Source: REEB426 sp964551975 | Lineage (GTDB): Bacteria; Actinomycetota; Actinomycetes; S36-B12 | Reading direction: 5' to 3' | Assembly (NCBI GenBank): GCA_964551975.1 | Contig: CAZKFI010000035.1 | Span: 1-23,552 of the forward strand | Length of the DNA: 23,552 nt | Part shown: positions 22,296 through 23,552 of the stretch, one piece after another | Numbering within the stretch: the first letter of the stretch is position 1 | How the letters are laid out: every line of letters starts with the position of its first letter | Position numbers and translations under genes: made by a program | Notes under the pieces: generated by a model | The model's input: the letters and a program-made list of their open reading frames with translations, nothing else | Told to the model about the DNA's origin: nothing | The model's database searches: none

Positions 22296-23552
22296 GAAAC
22301 CCTCACTGGCGGCATCCCGGACACGTCCTTACCGGTCTGCAGGGCCTCATAGACGCGGTTGGGCATCAGGGGCATATCCACGTTCCGCACCCCGGTATGC
22401 CCGATGGCGTTCATCACGGCGTTCACGAATGCCGCCGGCCCACCGACTGTGGCGCACTCGCCGACGCCCTTTGCCCCGATCGGGTGGTGTGGGCAAGGAG
22501 TCACCACCTCATGGAGTTCGAACCCGGGCGTCTCCCACGCTGTCGGCAGCAGGTAGTCGATGTAGTTGGCGCCGATGCAGTTGCCCTCTTCGTCGAAGGT
22601 GATGTACTGCATGCTGCTCATCGCGTAAGCCTCAGTGAGGCCACCCATGATTTGTCCCTCGACAATCATGGGATTGATACGTACACCGCAGTCGTCCACC
22701 GCGACAAAGTTCAGCACATCCCAAACGCCGGTTTGCGCATCCACTTCAACCTTGCACACATAGGCGGCAAACGGCCAAGTGAGGTTTGGCGGGTCGTAGT
22801 AGGCGTTGTTCTCAAGGCCAGGCTCAAGGCCGTCTGGAACATTGCTGTACGCGGCAAACGCGACGTCTTGGATCGTGACCCCTCGATCGTTGTTCCCGCG
22901 GACGTAGTACCTGCCCAACTCCCACTCGATGTCCTCTTCGGAGACCTCAAGCAGGTGAGCCGCGATCTTGCGACCCTTTGCGCGGACCTTTCGAGCAACC
23001 ATGGCCACTGCGGCGCCGGCTACCGGTGTGGAGCGCGATGCGTAGGTGCCCATGCCGAAGGGGGCCGTGTCAGTATCGCCCTCCTCAACCACGACATCCT
23101 CGGCCGGGATGCCCAGCTCGTGGGCCACGATCTGCGCCCAAGTCGTTTCGTGGCCTTGGCCCTGGGTCTTGGCACCCGTTCGCAAAATGGCCTTACCGGT
23201 CATATGGACGCGCAACTCCGCAGAGTCGAACATCTTGATGCCGATGATGTCGTATTCACGGCTGTTGCCAGCACCAAGCGGCTCGGTCATTGTTGAGATA
23301 CCGATACCCAAGAGCTTGCCGCGTTTGCGGGCCTCCTCCTGCTCCTGCTTGAAGTTGGCGTAACCGATTGCCTCCAGAGCGACGTCCAGGCACTTGCCAT
23401 ACTGACCCGAGTCGGTGAGAAAACCGAACGCCGTGCGGTACGGGAACATATCGTCCTTGACGAGGTTGATCCGCCGGAACTCTGCCTGATCCATACCTAG
23501 GTCGTCGGCCGCTGCCTGGATCATCCGCTCCTGAAAGAACATCGCCTCAGTG
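22292..23552 (-). CDS. coxL: Aerobic CO dehydrogenase large subunit CoxL, C-terminal part (5' end off the right edge)
   Basis: About 420 residues are visible; the frame stays open to the edge and the ATG at 23542 is internal. CoxL holds the Mo-Cu active site that oxidises CO to CO2. The visible part follows form I CoxL closely: AKTQGQGHETTWAQIVAHEL, VVVEEGDTDTAPFGMGTYAS, RSTPVAGAAVAMVARKV, NNAYYDPPNLTWPFAAYVC, DDCGVRINPMIVEGQIMGGL and PCPHHPIGAKGVGECATVGG, the last carrying the conserved GVGE active-site glutamate. The AYXCSFR loop with the copper-binding Cys, which defines form I most clearly, is upstream of the window. The 3' end overlaps the xdhC gene by GTGA, so coxL, xdhC, coxG and the membrane cassette read as one operon. 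Confidence 0.93.
   Translation of the reverse strand, partial: TEAMFFQERMIQAAADDLGMDQAEFRRINLVKDDMFPYRTAFGFLTDSGQYGKCLDVALEAIGYANFKQEQEEARKRGKLLGIGISTMTEPLGAGNSREYDIIGIKMFDSAELRVHMTGKAILRTGAKTQGQGHETTWAQIVAHELGIPAEDVVVEEGDTDTAPFGMGTYASRSTPVAGAAVAMVARKVRAKGRKIAAHLLEVSEEDIEWELGRYYVRGNNDRGVTIQDVAFAAYSNVPDGLEPGLENNAYYDPPNLTWPFAAYVCKVEVDAQTGVWDVLNFVAVDDCGVRINPMIVEGQIMGGLTEAYAMSSMQYITFDEEGNCIGANYIDYLLPTAWETPGFELHEVVTPCPHHPIGAKGVGECATVGGPAAFVNAVMNAIGHTGVRNVDMPLMPNRVYEALQTGKDVSGMPPVRVS

Noticed and set aside
22193..23296. Plus-strand frame of 367 residues opposite coxL
   Set aside because: The minus-strand frame is a near-perfect CoxL; the plus-strand product matches nothing I know and has Pro/His/Arg-rich shadow composition.

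Overview
The window comes from a moderately GC-rich actinomycete (Actinomycetota). The evidence is a SepH-type cell-division protein (a family restricted to this phylum), frequent GTG starts, many ATGA/GTGA gene overlaps, and an actinobacterial style of extracellular contractile injection system (eCIS). I cannot place the genus. It holds two unrelated modules: about 15 kb of eCIS genes, and an aerobic carbon monoxide dehydrogenase (cox) region cut by the right edge. I see no tRNA, rRNA, CRISPR array or insertion sequence.

Region 1 (2-9145, plus strand) is a tightly coupled eCIS baseplate operon. In order it encodes a DUF4157 (HExxH) protein cut by the left edge, a tube-like domain fused to an Afp7/Pvc7-type LysM adaptor, a VgrG-like spike, a gp25-like wedge, a large gpJ-like baseplate protein, a P2 gpI-like baseplate protein, and a bitopic membrane protein with two zinc ribbons and an extracytoplasmic discoidin-like domain. 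Region 2 (9187-16085, minus strand) converges on it. Read in transcription order it encodes an N-terminally short SepH-like protein, a DUF4255 tube-terminator (cap) protein, an AAA+ ATPase of the Afp15 type, and a 1117-residue single-pass membrane protein. That last protein has a cytoplasmic Ig-like N-terminus and an external FN3, coiled-coil and NlpC/P60 peptidoglycan hydrolase part. Sheath, main tube, tape measure, PAAR tip and fibre genes are not visible and presumably lie off the left edge or elsewhere.

The inferred picture for the eCIS is a particle assembled in the cytoplasm and tied to the membrane by two dedicated anchors. One anchor carries a cell-wall hydrolase, and a division protein is encoded beside the cap gene.

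Region 3 (16327-19307, plus strand) encodes a small unknown protein, CoxD-type MoxR ATPase, CoxE-type VWA protein, a small acidic protein and a GIY-YIG-like protein. Region 4 (19359-23552, minus strand) encodes, in transcription order, the C-terminal part of form I CoxL, an XdhC maturation factor fused to a YHS domain, CoxG, and five consecutive small single-pass membrane proteins of the same architecture. Regions 3 and 4 converge and together supply enzyme, cofactor maturation and membrane attachment for CO oxidation. The five-gene membrane cassette and the eCIS membrane anchors are the least explained parts of the window.
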